A DNA stretch of 52,845 bases from Glaciecola sp. GTDB lineage: Bacteria; Pseudomonadota; Gammaproteobacteria; Enterobacterales; Alteromonadaceae. The notes under the pieces were generated by a model. It worked only from the letters and a program-made list of their open reading frames with translations. It was not told where the DNA came from and searched no databases. Positions 1-9,939 of the stretch are shown here, in pieces. The stretch is taken from the NCBI GenBank assembly GCA_018623155.1, contig JAAZVZ010000016.1, forward strand, positions 1 through 52,845, written 5' to 3'. The stretch's first letter is position 1. Every line of letters starts with the position of its first letter. The position numbers and the translations under genes are program-made.

Positions 1-272
1 ACAATGGCTACCATAAATGCAGCGATGGATAATGCGAGGTTTTGCATCTCATTGGCCCAAAAGGCAATCACAACAAACGCTAAAATCGCATTAACGATAT
101 TCTCAAACGTATTGATGGAATTTCGGTGGTCGGTTTGAAGTTTCTTGCTACGTTTCTTGGCCCATTTGACAATAGCATGCTTGGCCAACAACGTGAATGT
201 GACGAGACCAATGGTACTGAGAACTTTGTTTTCGTGAGTCCACTGCCAAACTATAGTGAGCCAGTCCTGCAT
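1..272 (-). CDS. MscS-like mechanosensitive ion channel, N-terminal part
   Basis: This gene is cut by the window edge; only about 90 N-terminal residues are present. Reading the minus strand from the ATG at 272 gives an open frame that begins MQDWLTIVWQWTHENK and has a hydrophobic segment, a Lys/Arg-rich loop (KWAKKRSKK), a second hydrophobic segment, and then NEMQNLALSIAAFMVAIV. That last stretch resembles the helix leading into the pore of small MscS-family channels, which release solutes across the inner membrane on osmotic downshock. The start lies 17 bp after the dcd stop, so it is probably co-transcribed with dcd. The beta domain that would confirm the family lies outside the window. 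The family call is an inference from the N-terminus only. Confidence 0.6.
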   Translation of the reverse strand, partial: MQDWLTIVWQWTHENKVLSTIGLVTFTLLAKHAIVKWAKKRSKKLQTDHRNSINTFENIVNAILAFVVIAFWANEMQNLALSIAAFMVAI

Positions 273-289
273 CTGAATCCAGTCCAATA

Positions 290-883
290 TTAATCCCCGA
301 CCTGGTCTTGATTGATACGAGACGCTACAGCACCGTCTTGATTTTTGTATTTAGCATCTACGCGAGCATTGTATGGTTTTTCTGCTGGTGCAGATAATAC
401 TTCAAATGATAACGCGCCAATTTTCATCCCAGGCTTTAACGCTAAGGGTAATTTACCAGAGTTAAAAAACTCCAAAACAATATTGCCAGACCAACCCGGA
501 TCGATGCGATGCGCTGTAACGTGCACCATCAAGCCTAAACGCGCCAAAGACGAACGACCGTCTAACCAACCAACGATATTGTCTGGCAAGGTCACTGACT
601 CATGGGTAATCGCCAGTGCAAGCTCACCTGGATGTAAAAAAAAGGACTGATCTTCAGCAATGGTGATCTCATCACTCATCACCGCCTCAAGTTGGTTCTG
701 CACATCTGGTTTTGCACCAGAAAGATCAATATATGGTGCTGCGTGATCTTCAAATACGCGAAATTTGTTGCCTAAACGCATATCGACTGTTAAACCACTT
801 ATATGTTCATAAGTGGGTTCAGGTGAAATAGTGATTTTACCTTCTTGTAAATAGGTCCAGATATCTTTGTCACATAACCGCAT
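290..883 (-). CDS. dcd: dCTP deaminase
   Basis: Dcd deaminates dCTP to dUTP, the main supply of dUMP for thymidylate synthesis in many Gram-negative bacteria; it is a cytoplasmic homotrimer. The 197-residue length fits the family (E. coli 193). The hallmark block [20 protein letters not shown] spans about residues 109-128, with Arg110 and the following serines. Glu138, in IVLEF, sits where the family's catalytic glutamate is expected. The C-terminal segment with [13 protein letters not shown] matches the nucleotide-binding tail that closes over the active site. It is divergent from metG across about 100 bp and is followed by the MscS-like gene. Confidence 0.97.
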   Translation of the reverse strand: MRLCDKDIWTYLQEGKITISPEPTYEHISGLTVDMRLGNKFRVFEDHAAPYIDLSGAKPDVQNQLEAVMSDEITIAEDQSFFLHPGELALAITHESVTLPDNIVGWLDGRSSLARLGLMVHVTAHRIDPGWSGNIVLEFFNSGKLPLALKPGMKIGALSFEVLSAPAEKPYNARVDAKYKNQDGAVASRINQDQVGD

Positions 884-987
884 AAGCGTCTTGTTCTCAA
901 TGTCTAAGCAAAATGTTCAATGTACACATAGTAACATTTAAGCTAAAATCGCACACCATAAATTTGAAGTAAAAAAGTAAGCATACT

Positions 988-3033
988 ATGAGTCAATCTT
1001 CTCGCGACATCTTAGTCACCAGTGCCCTGCCATATGCCAATGGCTCAATTCACCTAGGGCATTTACTCGAGCACATTCAAACGGATATTTGGGCCCGTTT
1101 TCAACGGCTACGTGGACACAACATTATTGCTGTTTGTGCCGATGATGCGCATGGCACTCCTGTCATGCTCAAAGCCCAAGAGCTAGGTGTGAATCCTGAA
1201 GATATGGTCGAAGCAACTCGCCAAGAACATTGGACTGATCTACAAGGTTTCGGGATCAGCTATGACAATTATTACTCGACGCATTCCCCAGAAAATACAC
1301 AATTTTCTCAAGATATGTATAACCGCCTCAAAGCCAATGGATACATCACTAAAAAGACCATCAATCAGCTATATGATCCCGAAAAGGAAATGTTCTTACC
1401 CGACCGGTTCGTCAAAGGCGATTGCCCAAAGTGTGGCGCGGAAGATCAAAATGGGGATAGTTGTGACGTATGCGGAGCGACCTATTCTCCAACAGAGGTG
1501 AACAATCCTCGATCGGTTGTCAGCGGAGCAACTCCAGTCTTAAAGGATTCTGAGCACTATTTCTTTGATTTGCCTCAGTTCACTGAGATGTTACAAGAAT
1601 GGATAGGTTCTGGTGCGATTCAAGCTGAAATGGCAAACAAACTGAATGAGTGGTTTGAAGGCGGTTTACAACAGTGGGATATCTCTCGTGATGCACCGTA
1701 TTTTGGAATTGAAATACCTGATGCGCCAGGGAAGTTTTTCTATGTCTGGCTCGATGCACCCATTGGCTATATGGCGTCCTTCAAAAACTACGCTGACCTG
1801 CATGGTATAGACTTTGATCAGTTCTGGGCCAAAGACTCTACCGCTGAAATGTATCACTTTATTGGCAAAGACATCACTTATTTTCACTGTTTGTTCTGGC
1901 CGGCCATGCTCGAAGGCGCAGGTTACCGTAAGCCTACCGGCGTCAACATTCACGGCTTTGTTACCGTAAACGGGGCTAAGATGTCAAAGTCAAAAGGGAC
2001 TTTTATTAAAGCAAGTACCTATCTTGAACATTTAAACCCAGAATATTTACGATATTATTTCGCTTCTAAACTCAATGACAGTGTGACGGATATTGATTTA
2101 AACTTTGACGATTTTTGTCAAAAGGTCAATGCTGATTTAGTCGGGAAAGTGGTTAATATTGCAAGTCGCTGCGCTGGGTTTATCACCAAGCGTTTCGACG
2201 GAGAGCTTTCAAACCATATTTTAGAGCCTGAATTGTTGGTTCAATTCCAAAGTAAATCGGATGCCATTGCACAGTATTTTGAAAAACGTCAGTATCATCA
2301 CGCGATCCGAGAAATCATGACGCTTGCCGACGCGGCGAATCAATTCATTGATGCTCAAGCTCCATGGGTCACTATCAAAGAAGAAGGCAAAGAACAGCTC
2401 ACTCATGATGTCTGTTCAATGGGGATTCATTTGTTCCGAATCTTGGCAATTTATCTAGCACCTGTCGTTCCGAATTTAGCACAAAGTGCAGAATCCTTTC
2501 TCAATGATAAATTTACTTGGGAATCGATCGCTAAAACACTAACTGGGCACGAGATAAATAAGTTCAAAGCAATGTTACAACGTGTGGATAAAGATAAAGT
2601 TGCTGCAATGGTAGAAGCTTCAAAAGAAAATCTGGCTCCAAAAGTGGCAGCAGCCCCAGCTAAACCGGCAAAGAAAGCAAAAGCAGCACCTGATGACGAA
2701 ATTGCCCCAACAATTCAGTTTGATGATTTTGCCAAAATCGACTTGCGCATTGCTAAGATAGTCTCTGCCGAACACGTCGAGGGGGCTGATAAATTATTGC
2801 GTCTCCAATTGGATATTGGTACTGAAACACGACAAGTCTTCGCTGGCATCAAATCCGCTTATACGCCAGAACAACTCACCGGAAAACTGACCGTGATGGT
2901 AGCTAATTTAGCCCCTCGAAAAATGCGTTTCGGCATGTCAGAAGGAATGGTTTTAGCTGCGGGGCCTGGTGGTGATGAACTTTATATCCTAGAACCAAAT
3001 GAGGGTGCAAAGCCCGGTATGCGTGTCAAGTAA
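988..3033 (+). CDS. metG: Methionyl-tRNA synthetase
   Basis: MetRS charges tRNA-Met and tRNA-fMet. At 681 residues it is the long, dimeric form. The class I HIGH-type signature is HLGH at residues 22-25. A zinc knuckle has four cysteines at 146, 149, 159 and 162. The KMSKS loop is at about 331-335 ([11 protein letters not shown]). A lysine/alanine-rich linker near 560-573 leads to a C-terminal EMAP/Trbp111-type tRNA-binding domain (about 575-681, with [10 protein letters not shown] and a [12 protein letters not shown] segment). It is divergent from dcd. In E. coli metG neighbours apbC/mrp, which is absent here. Confidence 0.98.
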   Translation: MSQSSRDILVTSALPYANGSIHLGHLLEHIQTDIWARFQRLRGHNIIAVCADDAHGTPVMLKAQELGVNPEDMVEATRQEHWTDLQGFGISYDNYYSTHSPENTQFSQDMYNRLKANGYITKKTINQLYDPEKEMFLPDRFVKGDCPKCGAEDQNGDSCDVCGATYSPTEVNNPRSVVSGATPVLKDSEHYFFDLPQFTEMLQEWIGSGAIQAEMANKLNEWFEGGLQQWDISRDAPYFGIEIPDAPGKFFYVWLDAPIGYMASFKNYADLHGIDFDQFWAKDSTAEMYHFIGKDITYFHCLFWPAMLEGAGYRKPTGVNIHGFVTVNGAKMSKSKGTFIKASTYLEHLNPEYLRYYFASKLNDSVTDIDLNFDDFCQKVNADLVGKVVNIASRCAGFITKRFDGELSNHILEPELLVQFQSKSDAIAQYFEKRQYHHAIREIMTLADAANQFIDAQAPWVTIKEEGKEQLTHDVCSMGIHLFRILAIYLAPVVPNLAQSAESFLNDKFTWESIAKTLTGHEINKFKAMLQRVDKDKVAAMVEASKENLAPKVAAAPAKPAKKAKAAPDDEIAPTIQFDDFAKIDLRIAKIVSAEHVEGADKLLRLQLDIGTETRQVFAGIKSAYTPEQLTGKLTVMVANLAPRKMRFGMSEGMVLAAGPGGDELYILEPNEGAKPGMRVK

Positions 3034-3035
3034 CG

Positions 3036-3803
3036 CTAACGTCGACTCGCAGTATTTAAGTGAGCCGCGGCCGGTCTGAGTCGTGGCTTTATTTTAGCAA
3101 ATTTTGACGCTACCAAATTCAACGGCGTTTCTCTTTTGCGTGCAATAATAACATACATACTCCGTAAGAATGAAAGCGATTCAAATCGCCCTAGCACCTT
3201 GCTTTTCTGATTTTTGGCTAGGAGGTTATGGCCTGCTAGGTATTCGGTATGGATGACCTCAAAATTTAACAGGGACAACCAATCTTTTACGCGCAAAGCG
3301 CTAAAATACCTTGCCGATTTTAAGGGGCTATGTTTAAACCATGGTAACAAGTTGGCAAGACCTGACAAACTTGTCGGATTAAAGCCTGATATAATCAGGT
3401 ACCCATCAGACCTCAAGACCCTATCAAACTCACGCAATTGAGTGTGTGGGTCCGAGCTGAAATCTAATGCATGCAGTGCCAATATCGCATCTATACCATG
3501 CTCTTGAACAGCTAGAGAATGATAATCACTGGTACACACATAACCAGATGTGTTGCCAGGGTTTAACGGAATATCAGATAGGATGTTGAGCTCTTTGCGT
3601 AAACTGTGCTTATCCCAAGTCAGTTGTTGACTAAACGGCCCAACTCGCAGTAAATACTCACCATACATAGTTGGCCCAAATTCATTGAGAATATCAATGA
3701 GTTTCTTTTGCACCGATTGATTGCGACTGATACACTCCCAACTACTAGGGTAATTAATTTTTCGTGGTATTTTAGCTGGAAACAGCATCATTAGCTTGTC
3801 CAA
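3036..3803 (-). CDS. YafS-like SAM-dependent methyltransferase-fold protein
   Basis: This 255-residue protein resembles E. coli YafS, a predicted methyltransferase of unknown substrate encoded beside gloB and mltD, as here. The conserved core is LHALDFSSDPHTQLREFDRVLRSDGYLIISGFNPTSLSGL in content (about residues 110-149), corresponding to motifs around strands 4-5 of the Rossmann fold. The usual glycine-rich SAM loop (motif I) is not canonical: the equivalent stretch reads LLRVGPFSQQ near residues 51-60. As I recall E. coli YafS, it is degenerate there too, so this looks like a family trait rather than decay. The C-terminus is basic. It is convergent with metG (2 bp gap) and divergent from gloB. 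Activity is unproven. Confidence 0.75.
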   Translation of the reverse strand: MDKLMMLFPAKIPRKINYPSSWECISRNQSVQKKLIDILNEFGPTMYGEYLLRVGPFSQQLTWDKHSLRKELNILSDIPLNPGNTSGYVCTSDYHSLAVQEHGIDAILALHALDFSSDPHTQLREFDRVLRSDGYLIISGFNPTSLSGLANLLPWFKHSPLKSARYFSALRVKDWLSLLNFEVIHTEYLAGHNLLAKNQKSKVLGRFESLSFLRSMYVIIARKRETPLNLVASKFAKIKPRLRPAAAHLNTASRR

Positions 3804-3809
3804 TCCTTT

Positions 3810-4685
3810 ATGAATTTACATAAAAAAACTAACTTTGTTAATCTGTCAGTACAATTAGAAGATAGCGCGTTGCAATTGTTATTACAACAAGCTAAAACTA
3901 AGGCTGGATATTCAAATACTATCCACGTTCTGCCTTTACCTGCTTTTACGGACAATTATATTTGGGCAATGTTCAATCACGATCATTGTGTGGTAGTGGA
4001 CCCTGGTGACTCAAAAGTAGTCATCGACTTTGTAGAGCGTTTAGGAATCAAACTTTCCGCTGTTTTGATTACCCATCATCACCCTGATCATACTGGTGGC
4101 TTAAAAGCGCTCAAAGAATACAACCCCGCACTATCAATATTTGGTCCTCATTCGGAGAAAATTCCTGAAGTCACTGTGCCCCTAACCAAAGATGATTGTA
4201 TTTTTCTCAACGAATTAGGTGCTGAGTTGCGAGTGATGGAAGCACCAGGGCATACTTTAGACCATATACTATATTATGCCGATGATGTTCTATTTTGCGG
4301 AGACACCTTATTTTCAGTTGGATGTGGACGCATTTTTGAAGGTTCTTTTACTCAGATGTACCAAAGCTTGCACCAGATCGTCAGACTCCCCGCAACTACA
4401 CAGATTTATTGCACGCATGAGTATACTCTGGCCAATATTGATTTTGCTTTAACAGTAGAGCCCAATAACCCTGACTTGAAATATTATAAAGTTTGGGCTG
4501 AAAGACAGCAGGCGAGTCATATCCCAACGATTCCAACGACTTTATCCCAACAACTAAAGTTAAATCCTTTTTTACGGGTCAAATTTCCACCAGTGGTTCA
4601 GTTTGCGGAAAAGCGAGCTGGTCATAAAGGTCTTGATAACATAGAAGTATTTACACAACTTAGACTGGCTAAAGACGAATTTTAG
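3810..4685 (+). CDS. gloB: Hydroxyacylglutathione hydrolase (glyoxalase II)
   Basis: GloB hydrolyses S-D-lactoylglutathione to D-lactate and glutathione, the second step of methylglyoxal detoxification. The metallo-beta-lactamase metal motif THHHPDHTGG lies at residues 88-97 of this frame. It is followed by APGHTLDHILY, FCGDTLFSVGCGRIFEGS and CTHEYTLAN, which supply the remaining dinuclear metal ligands. The start is uncertain. The ATG at 3810 gives 291 residues, about 35-40 more than usual, and lies only 6 bp from the divergent YafS-like start. The conserved protein begins around HVLPLPAFTDNYIW (residue 39), but no ATG/GTG lies near it; in-frame TTG codons at 3870 and 3876 or an ATC at 3921 are the alternatives. 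Confidence 0.93.
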   Translation: MNLHKKTNFVNLSVQLEDSALQLLLQQAKTKAGYSNTIHVLPLPAFTDNYIWAMFNHDHCVVVDPGDSKVVIDFVERLGIKLSAVLITHHHPDHTGGLKALKEYNPALSIFGPHSEKIPEVTVPLTKDDCIFLNELGAELRVMEAPGHTLDHILYYADDVLFCGDTLFSVGCGRIFEGSFTQMYQSLHQIVRLPATTQIYCTHEYTLANIDFALTVEPNNPDLKYYKVWAERQQASHIPTIPTTLSQQLKLNPFLRVKFPPVVQFAEKRAGHKGLDNIEVFTQLRLAKDEF

Positions 4686-4744
4686 TAGCAAAAATTACCA
4701 AAAATCCGTACACTTCTCGCACAATTTTGATGTGAGGATGAGTT

Positions 4745-6370
4745 TTGAGGTCAGTTGTATCGCTTCTTTGTGGAGTATGTTTTCTTGCCATGACCAGTGG
4801 CTGCGCGACATTTGATGCCAAAACTGGTTTTGGTTTACTCGCTGATTCGGCCACCTCACATTCTTCTGCCCTTGATGATGCTGACCCCAACATTATCCAT
4901 CCTGTTGCAGAAGTTGCTGAAACGCTGGATAACATTATTGTTAAAACATCTTCTTCAAAACAACCAGAAGCTATCCAACCTGTTAGCAATTTGTGGCTGT
5001 ACATTGCCCAAAACCTTCATACACTTAAGATTGACAAACAACAAATTCAAAGCCAAATTGATTGGTACGCGAAGCACCCAAACTATATGAAACGGATTAG
5101 TCAGCGTGCCAAGTTCTTTCTGTATTACATTGTACAAGAACTTGAAGCCAACAATATGCCGTTAGAACTGGCGCTACTGCCAATCGTTGAAAGTTCGTTT
5201 GACCCCTTTGCTTACTCACACGGAAGTGCTGCAGGTATGTGGCAGTTTATTCCAGGAACGGGTAAACGGTTTGGTATGAAACAAACTTGGTGGTATGACG
5301 GTCGCAGAGATGTTATTGCTTCAACCCAAGGGGCCATTGCTTACTTAAAGTACTTATACAAATTCTTTGATGGCAACTGGGAACATGCATTAGCAGCCTA
5401 TAACTCCGGTGAAGGCCGTGTTCGTAAAGCTATTCGTAAAAACAAACGCAATGGCAAAGCAACGGACTTTTGGTCCTTAACATTGCCGAAAGAAACTCAA
5501 GGCTATGTCCCTAAATTGATGGCTTTAGTAATCCTACTTAAAGAAGCTGAAGAATATCAAATGGATTGGTCTCATATTCCCAACCAGCCTTTGATTGATA
5601 TTGTCGAAATTGACGGTCAAATCGATCTAGCAAAAGCAGCTGAACTTGCTGATTTAAGCGTCAACGAACTGCATGCGCTTAACCCTGGTTTTAATCGTTG
5701 GGCAACTGACCCCAAAGGCCCTCATCGCTTAGTTCTGCCGATTGATCGATCTGCACAATTTACACAAAACTTTGCTGAGTTATCGGAGTCAGATAAGATC
5801 AGGTGGGTCCGTCATAAAGTAGAATCTGGAGAAAGTTTAGGTGTTTTAGCACAACAATACGCCACCACAATTGATGTAATCAAAAATATTAACGGCCTTA
5901 AATCAAACGTGATTATTGCTGGTAAGCACCTTTTAGTCCCGAAGTCTCTGACATCATTAGATAACTATGGGTTAACCGAAAAGCAGCGCACGGCTCGTTT
6001 GCAAAACCGTAAAAAAGCAGACGTAAAAGTCAAACACGTGGTTCAATCTGGCGATACTCTATGGGACTTGGGAAAAAAATACAAAGTGTCTACCCGCCAA
6101 ATTGCAAGTTGGAATGGCCTTTCGCCAAAAGATTATCTCAAACCAGGACAAACCTTAGTTATTTGGTATGCAGCAGACAAACCCGCTGGTATTGAGCGTA
6201 AAGTGACCTACACCGTCCGCAAAGGCGACTCTCTAGCGCGGATTGGCCAAAAATTTAATGTCAAAATCGCACAAATTAAAGAGTGGAACGATTTATTCGG
6301 TCAGAAATACATTCAACCTGGGCAAAAGTTGACATTAATCGTTGATGTCACGCACACTGGCGCAATTTAG
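4745..6370 (+). CDS. mltD: Membrane-bound lytic murein transglycosylase D
   Basis: MltD is an outer-membrane lipoprotein that cleaves the glycan strands of peptidoglycan non-hydrolytically. The 541-residue protein starts with a lipoprotein signal ending in MTSGC (lipidated Cys20). A family-1 SLT domain follows, with catalytic Glu149 in LPIVESSFDPFAYS and the GMWQFIPGTGKRFGM motif. There are three LysM repeats at about 352-398, 428-472 and 484-533. The start is a TTG at 4745. It is favoured because a GAGGA Shine-Dalgarno lies 6 nt upstream and because it gives an intact lipoprotein signal; the ATG at 4738 is in another frame. It follows gloB by 59 bp, as in E. coli. Confidence 0.96.
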   Translation: MRSVVSLLCGVCFLAMTSGCATFDAKTGFGLLADSATSHSSALDDADPNIIHPVAEVAETLDNIIVKTSSSKQPEAIQPVSNLWLYIAQNLHTLKIDKQQIQSQIDWYAKHPNYMKRISQRAKFFLYYIVQELEANNMPLELALLPIVESSFDPFAYSHGSAAGMWQFIPGTGKRFGMKQTWWYDGRRDVIASTQGAIAYLKYLYKFFDGNWEHALAAYNSGEGRVRKAIRKNKRNGKATDFWSLTLPKETQGYVPKLMALVILLKEAEEYQMDWSHIPNQPLIDIVEIDGQIDLAKAAELADLSVNELHALNPGFNRWATDPKGPHRLVLPIDRSAQFTQNFAELSESDKIRWVRHKVESGESLGVLAQQYATTIDVIKNINGLKSNVIIAGKHLLVPKSLTSLDNYGLTEKQRTARLQNRKKADVKVKHVVQSGDTLWDLGKKYKVSTRQIASWNGLSPKDYLKPGQTLVIWYAADKPAGIERKVTYTVRKGDSLARIGQKFNVKIAQIKEWNDLFGQKYIQPGQKLTLIVDVTHTGAI

Positions 6371-6404
6371 CACCTCTGTGCTAGGCAACATTTTAACCTT
6401 GGTT

Positions 6405-7784
6405 TTATGCTTTTCTCCATGTCGTCCCTTGGGTACTATCTTCAATCACAATCCCCATAGCAGTTAATGCATCCCTTGCGGCATCTGCAGCTGCCCAATC
6501 CTTATCTAAACGAGCTTGTTTGCGTTGCTGTATTAGGGCTTCGATTTGTTCAACATCCACGTCATCACCAGCTTGCAAAAATGCATCTGGTGCACTTTGT
6601 AAGCATCCCAAAATTTTGCCCAAATCAAGTAATACCCGAGCCAACTTAGCCGCCTCTTCAGGATCTGAAGCTTTGGCAATATTAAGCGCTCGAGCACAAT
6701 CAAACATGACAGACATCGCAATTGGCGTATTAAAATCATCATTCATTGCTGCTTCAAAACGTTCAAGGTAGCCTCCATAACCATGGTCAACACTTGAAAC
6801 GGGGGTGACATCACGTAAAGCGGTATACAGACGTTCAAGTGATGCTTGTGCCTGATCAATGTTGTCTTGAGAATAAGAGAGTTGACTTCGATAATGTGCT
6901 GACATCAGGAAAAAGCGCAATGTTTCTGGATGATGTTGTGCGAGTACATCGCGTAAAGTAAAAAAGTTACCCAACGATTTAGACATTTTTTCATTGTCAA
7001 CTTGTACCATACCAGTATGTACCCAATAGTTCACATACGGAGTATCAAAGGCACAACAGGATTGGGCGATTTCATTCTCATGATGTGGAAAGGTCAAATC
7101 AGAGCCCCCACCATGAATATCAAAGTGTTCCCCTAAATGCTTGTGATTCATCGCAGAACACTCAATATGCCAACCCGGACGACCTGCTCCCCACGGGGAA
7201 TCCCAATAAGGCTCACCCAGCTTGACCGTCTTCCATAACACAAAATCGAGTGGATCGCGTTTATCTAGGTCTACGTCTACACGCGCACCAGCTTGCAATT
7301 GCTCTAAATCCTGTTTGCTGAGTTTGCCATAATCTTCATAGGATTTAACCGAAAACAACACATCGCCATTATCAGCTATATAGGCGTGCTTTTTATCAAT
7401 CAAACGTTGGATAACATCAATGATTTCATCCATATGTGTGGTCACACGTGGCTCGATATCAGGTGGCAACAAATTCAGCGCAGCAAAATCTTCATGCATC
7501 ATAGCAATGGTACGCTCAGTTAACTCTGAGGTGGATTCATTATTCTCAATAGCACGAGCGATGATCTTATCATCTACATCAGTAATATTACGGACATAGT
7601 TCACTTGGTAGCCCAGATGGCGCAAGTAACGGACTATGATATCAAAACTCAGATACGTCCGAGCATGCCCCATATGTGATAAATCGTACACAGTAATACC
7701 GCAGACATACAAACCGACTACATCTGCTTGACGTGGTTTAAATATGGCTTTTTTGCGGGTTAACGTGTTGTATATCTGTAGCAT
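6405..7784 (-). CDS. cysS: Cysteinyl-tRNA synthetase
   Basis: CysRS charges tRNA-Cys. The 459-residue length equals the family norm (E. coli 461). Zinc-ligand Cys28 lies in YVCGITVYD, followed by the HIGH-equivalent HMGH at 37-40. The further zinc-site segment [15 protein letters not shown] is present, as is the KMSKS loop at about 266-270 ([10 protein letters not shown]). The C-terminal DALR/anticodon part is normal. It is convergent with mltD and divergent from ppiB, the same cysS/ppiB/lpxH arrangement as E. coli. Confidence 0.98.
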   Translation of the reverse strand: MLQIYNTLTRKKAIFKPRQADVVGLYVCGITVYDLSHMGHARTYLSFDIIVRYLRHLGYQVNYVRNITDVDDKIIARAIENNESTSELTERTIAMMHEDFAALNLLPPDIEPRVTTHMDEIIDVIQRLIDKKHAYIADNGDVLFSVKSYEDYGKLSKQDLEQLQAGARVDVDLDKRDPLDFVLWKTVKLGEPYWDSPWGAGRPGWHIECSAMNHKHLGEHFDIHGGGSDLTFPHHENEIAQSCCAFDTPYVNYWVHTGMVQVDNEKMSKSLGNFFTLRDVLAQHHPETLRFFLMSAHYRSQLSYSQDNIDQAQASLERLYTALRDVTPVSSVDHGYGGYLERFEAAMNDDFNTPIAMSVMFDCARALNIAKASDPEEAAKLARVLLDLGKILGCLQSAPDAFLQAGDDVDVEQIEALIQQRKQARLDKDWAAADAARDALTAMGIVIEDSTQGTTWRKA

Positions 7785-7872
7785 AAATCTGGCTTATTCG
7801 TTCAAAATAAAATAATCTCATGATTATACCATTAAAGCAGACACTTGAAACTGGCAAAAATGAGGGTTTGGC

Positions 7873-7900
7873 TTGCAAGCATGCAATTTTTAAGTATTAT
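7873..7900 (+). promoter_or_regulatory. Candidate sigma70 promoter of ppiB-lpxH
   Basis: TTGCAA (7873-7878) and TATTAT (7895-7900) are separated by 16 bp. They match the -35 and -10 consensus at four and five of six positions. The predicted start of transcription lies near 7907, about 25 nt before the ppiB ATG at 7932. It falls inside a possible N-terminal extension of the ppiB frame, which argues against that longer frame being translated. Confidence 0.45.
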
Positions 7901-7931
7901 TGCGCCCTTATCAATGAATTGGAGCGTCCAT

Positions 7932-8432
7932 ATGACTATCGTTACTTTAGAAACTAACCACGGTGCAATCACCTTAGAATTGAATGCAGAAAAGGCCCCT
8001 AAAACGGTCGAAAATTTTCTATCTTATGTCAACGATGGTTTCTTTGATGGCACTATTTTTCACCGCGTTATCAAAGGCTTTATGATCCAAGGGGGTGGCT
8101 TCACACCAGATATGGATCAGAAAGCATCAAAGGACGCGATTGACAACGAAGCAAACAACGGTCTAACGAATGTGAAAGGTAGTATTGCTATGGCTCGAAC
8201 TAATGACCCGCACTCTGCTACATCACAGTTTTTCATTAATGTTCGCGATAACGATTTTTTGAACTTTAGCTCTGAATCAGGTAGTGGTTGGGGCTATTGT
8301 GTATTTGGACAAGTTACAGCGGGTATCGAAGTGGTTGAAGCGATTGAAAACGTGGCCACGGGTAATCACGGCTTCCATCAAGATGTACCGCTGGAATCAG
8401 TCGTCATCGAAAAGGCATCTATTTCGGCTTAA
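7932..8432 (+). CDS. ppiB: Peptidyl-prolyl cis-trans isomerase B (cyclophilin)
   Basis: This is a cytoplasmic cyclophilin that accelerates proline isomerisation during folding. Starting at the ATG at 7932 it has 166 residues, close to E. coli PpiB (164). It shows [15 protein letters not shown] (active-site Arg and the substrate groove), ATSQFFINV and [15 protein letters not shown]. The frame is open 29 codons further upstream from 7845, but a GGAGCG Shine-Dalgarno sits about 5 nt before 7932. The family N-terminus ([17 protein letters not shown]) also fits 7932, so I reject the longer form. Its stop overlaps the lpxH start (TAATG). Confidence 0.97.
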   Translation: MTIVTLETNHGAITLELNAEKAPKTVENFLSYVNDGFFDGTIFHRVIKGFMIQGGGFTPDMDQKASKDAIDNEANNGLTNVKGSIAMARTNDPHSATSQFFINVRDNDFLNFSSESGSGWGYCVFGQVTAGIEVVEAIENVATGNHGFHQDVPLESVVIEKASISA

Positions 8433-9166
8433 TGGGCAATTTTACTTATTTCATCTCCGATCTGCACCTTTCTGCAGATCGGCCAGATATTACTCAATGC
8501 CTATTACATTTTCTAGAGCATGAAGCACCGCATGCCGATGCGCTTTATGTGTTAGGAGATTTGTTTGAAGTATGGCTGGGAGATGATGACATTACTCCGT
8601 TTAGCGAACAAATTGCTTACGCATTTAAATCGCTCTCTGTTTCGACTCCGATTTACTTCATTCATGGTAATCGCGATTTTGCCCTGAAGAAACGTTATGC
8701 AAAACGCGCTGGCTTTACCTTACTTCCAGAACAATTCGTGATTGATTTATATGGCACACCTACGGTGCTGTTGCATGGCGATGAAATGTGTACTCGAGAT
8801 ATCGAGTACATGAAATTTCGTAAAAAAGCCCGTTCTTGGTGGTGGCCAAGGCTCATGCTTGCCCTTCCCTTATCGATACGACGTCGAATTGCGCAAAAAG
8901 GCCGAAGTGTCTCCAAAAACAATAAACAACAGCTTGCTAACGACATAATGGATGTCACACCAGAAGAGGTGAGCAAAGTATTTGAGGCGCATCACGTAAA
9001 CCAGATGATCCATGGCCATACTCACAGGCCTGCAATCCATATGCATAATGTCCGAGGCGAAAAAGCGACTCGAGTAGTTCTAGGTGATTGGTATACTCAA
9101 GGTTCCGTTTTACGAGTCAGCGCCAGTGGTATTGAGTTGGAAAAAAGAACGTTTAGGGCTGTTTAA
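8432..9166 (+). CDS. lpxH: UDP-2,3-diacylglucosamine diphosphatase
   Basis: LpxH removes UMP from UDP-2,3-diacylglucosamine to give lipid X, the fourth step of lipid A synthesis, at the inner face of the inner membrane. The calcineurin-like metallophosphoesterase motifs are complete: ISDLHLS (Asp10, His12), GDLFEVWLGDD (Asp43), HGNRDF, LLHGDEMC and HGHTHRP. Length is 244 residues (E. coli 240). It is translationally coupled to ppiB through a one-base overlap. Its 3' end overlaps the convergent miaE by 4 bp. Confidence 0.97.
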   Translation: MGNFTYFISDLHLSADRPDITQCLLHFLEHEAPHADALYVLGDLFEVWLGDDDITPFSEQIAYAFKSLSVSTPIYFIHGNRDFALKKRYAKRAGFTLLPEQFVIDLYGTPTVLLHGDEMCTRDIEYMKFRKKARSWWWPRLMLALPLSIRRRIAQKGRSVSKNNKQQLANDIMDVTPEEVSKVFEAHHVNQMIHGHTHRPAIHMHNVRGEKATRVVLGDWYTQGSVLRVSASGIELEKRTFRAV

Positions 9167-9939
9167 GCGACCTTTAACGCTTGTACAGGCGTTCCAGAGT
9201 GAAACTTAAAATCATCATCTTCATCGGTAATCGCTTTCGCTTCTATCTTGCCAAAATAGGCTACTCTTTCACTGATATCTGCTTTGGCAAAACTTTGCGC
9301 TAAACTTAAATAATCTTGATAATGACGCGCCTCAGAGCGCAATAAAGAGATATAAAACTCACCTAGTTGCGAATCTACATGAGGCGCCAACCGAGCAAAT
9401 CGTTCGCAAGAACGAGCTTCGATATAAGCACCACAGATGAGTTTATCAACGAGTGCAGCTGGCTCGTGAGTGCGCATATGGCTCAATAATGTTTTGGCGT
9501 AACGAGAAGACGTCGTGTACTCATACTCCACACCATACACTTGCATCATCTCTAATACTTGATAGAAATGGTGCAATTCCTCTTTTATCAATAACACCAT
9601 TTTATCAATCAAATCTTGATTTTCTGGAGACTGAGCTCGGGGGATCATGGTTTTCTTTAACGTATTGCAATGTGCAAGGTCCTGCCACTGACCTATCTGA
9701 CGATACGTAAAGTCCTCATAGGGCTTTAGCCACGCGAGTAAGGCTTGAGAAGATGCGTCATCCACCGCGTATTTACGAATCAACAACATCGCTGTCTGTG
9801 CTGCTTTCAACTCACAAACCATGTGATCTCTTAACACCACTGGTAAGTGTTCTGGCTGTTTTGCCATCTCAACCCATGCTAGTGGTGTTTCACAATGCAG
9901 AAAATCCGTTACTGGCTTTAATAAATGTTCAATATTCAT
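9163..9939 (-). CDS. miaE: tRNA-(ms2io6A)-hydroxylase
   Basis: MiaE is a carboxylate-bridged diiron monooxygenase that hydroxylates the isopentenyl side chain of ms2i6A37 in tRNAs reading U-starting codons. The 258-residue protein is all-alpha with the expected ferritin-like ligands: a Glu in VCELKAAQTA, a Glu and His in KEELHHFYQV, a Glu in IEARSCERFARL, and Glu and His in SEARHYQDYL. It is convergent with lpxH and divergent from the Yip1-type gene. MiaE is absent from E. coli but common in Salmonella, Pseudomonas and marine gammaproteobacteria. Confidence 0.93.
   Translation of the reverse strand: MNIEHLLKPVTDFLHCETPLAWVEMAKQPEHLPVVLRDHMVCELKAAQTAMLLIRKYAVDDASSQALLAWLKPYEDFTYRQIGQWQDLAHCNTLKKTMIPRAQSPENQDLIDKMVLLIKEELHHFYQVLEMMQVYGVEYEYTTSSRYAKTLLSHMRTHEPAALVDKLICGAYIEARSCERFARLAPHVDSQLGEFYISLLRSEARHYQDYLSLAQSFAKADISERVAYFGKIEAKAITDEDDDFKFHSGTPVQALKVA

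Noticed and set aside
345-650. Plus-strand ORF of 101 codons
   Set aside because: Entirely antisense to dcd, whose motifs are complete; shadow frame.
3036-3803. YafS-like methyltransferase as a decayed pseudogene because its SAM glycine loop is missing
   Set aside because: The reading frame is intact and, from memory, E. coli YafS has a similarly non-canonical loop, so this appears to be a family feature.
7845-7931. N-terminal extension of ppiB to an upstream ATG at 7845
   Set aside because: A promoter-like pair lies inside it, a ribosome-binding site precedes 7932, and the family start matches 7932.
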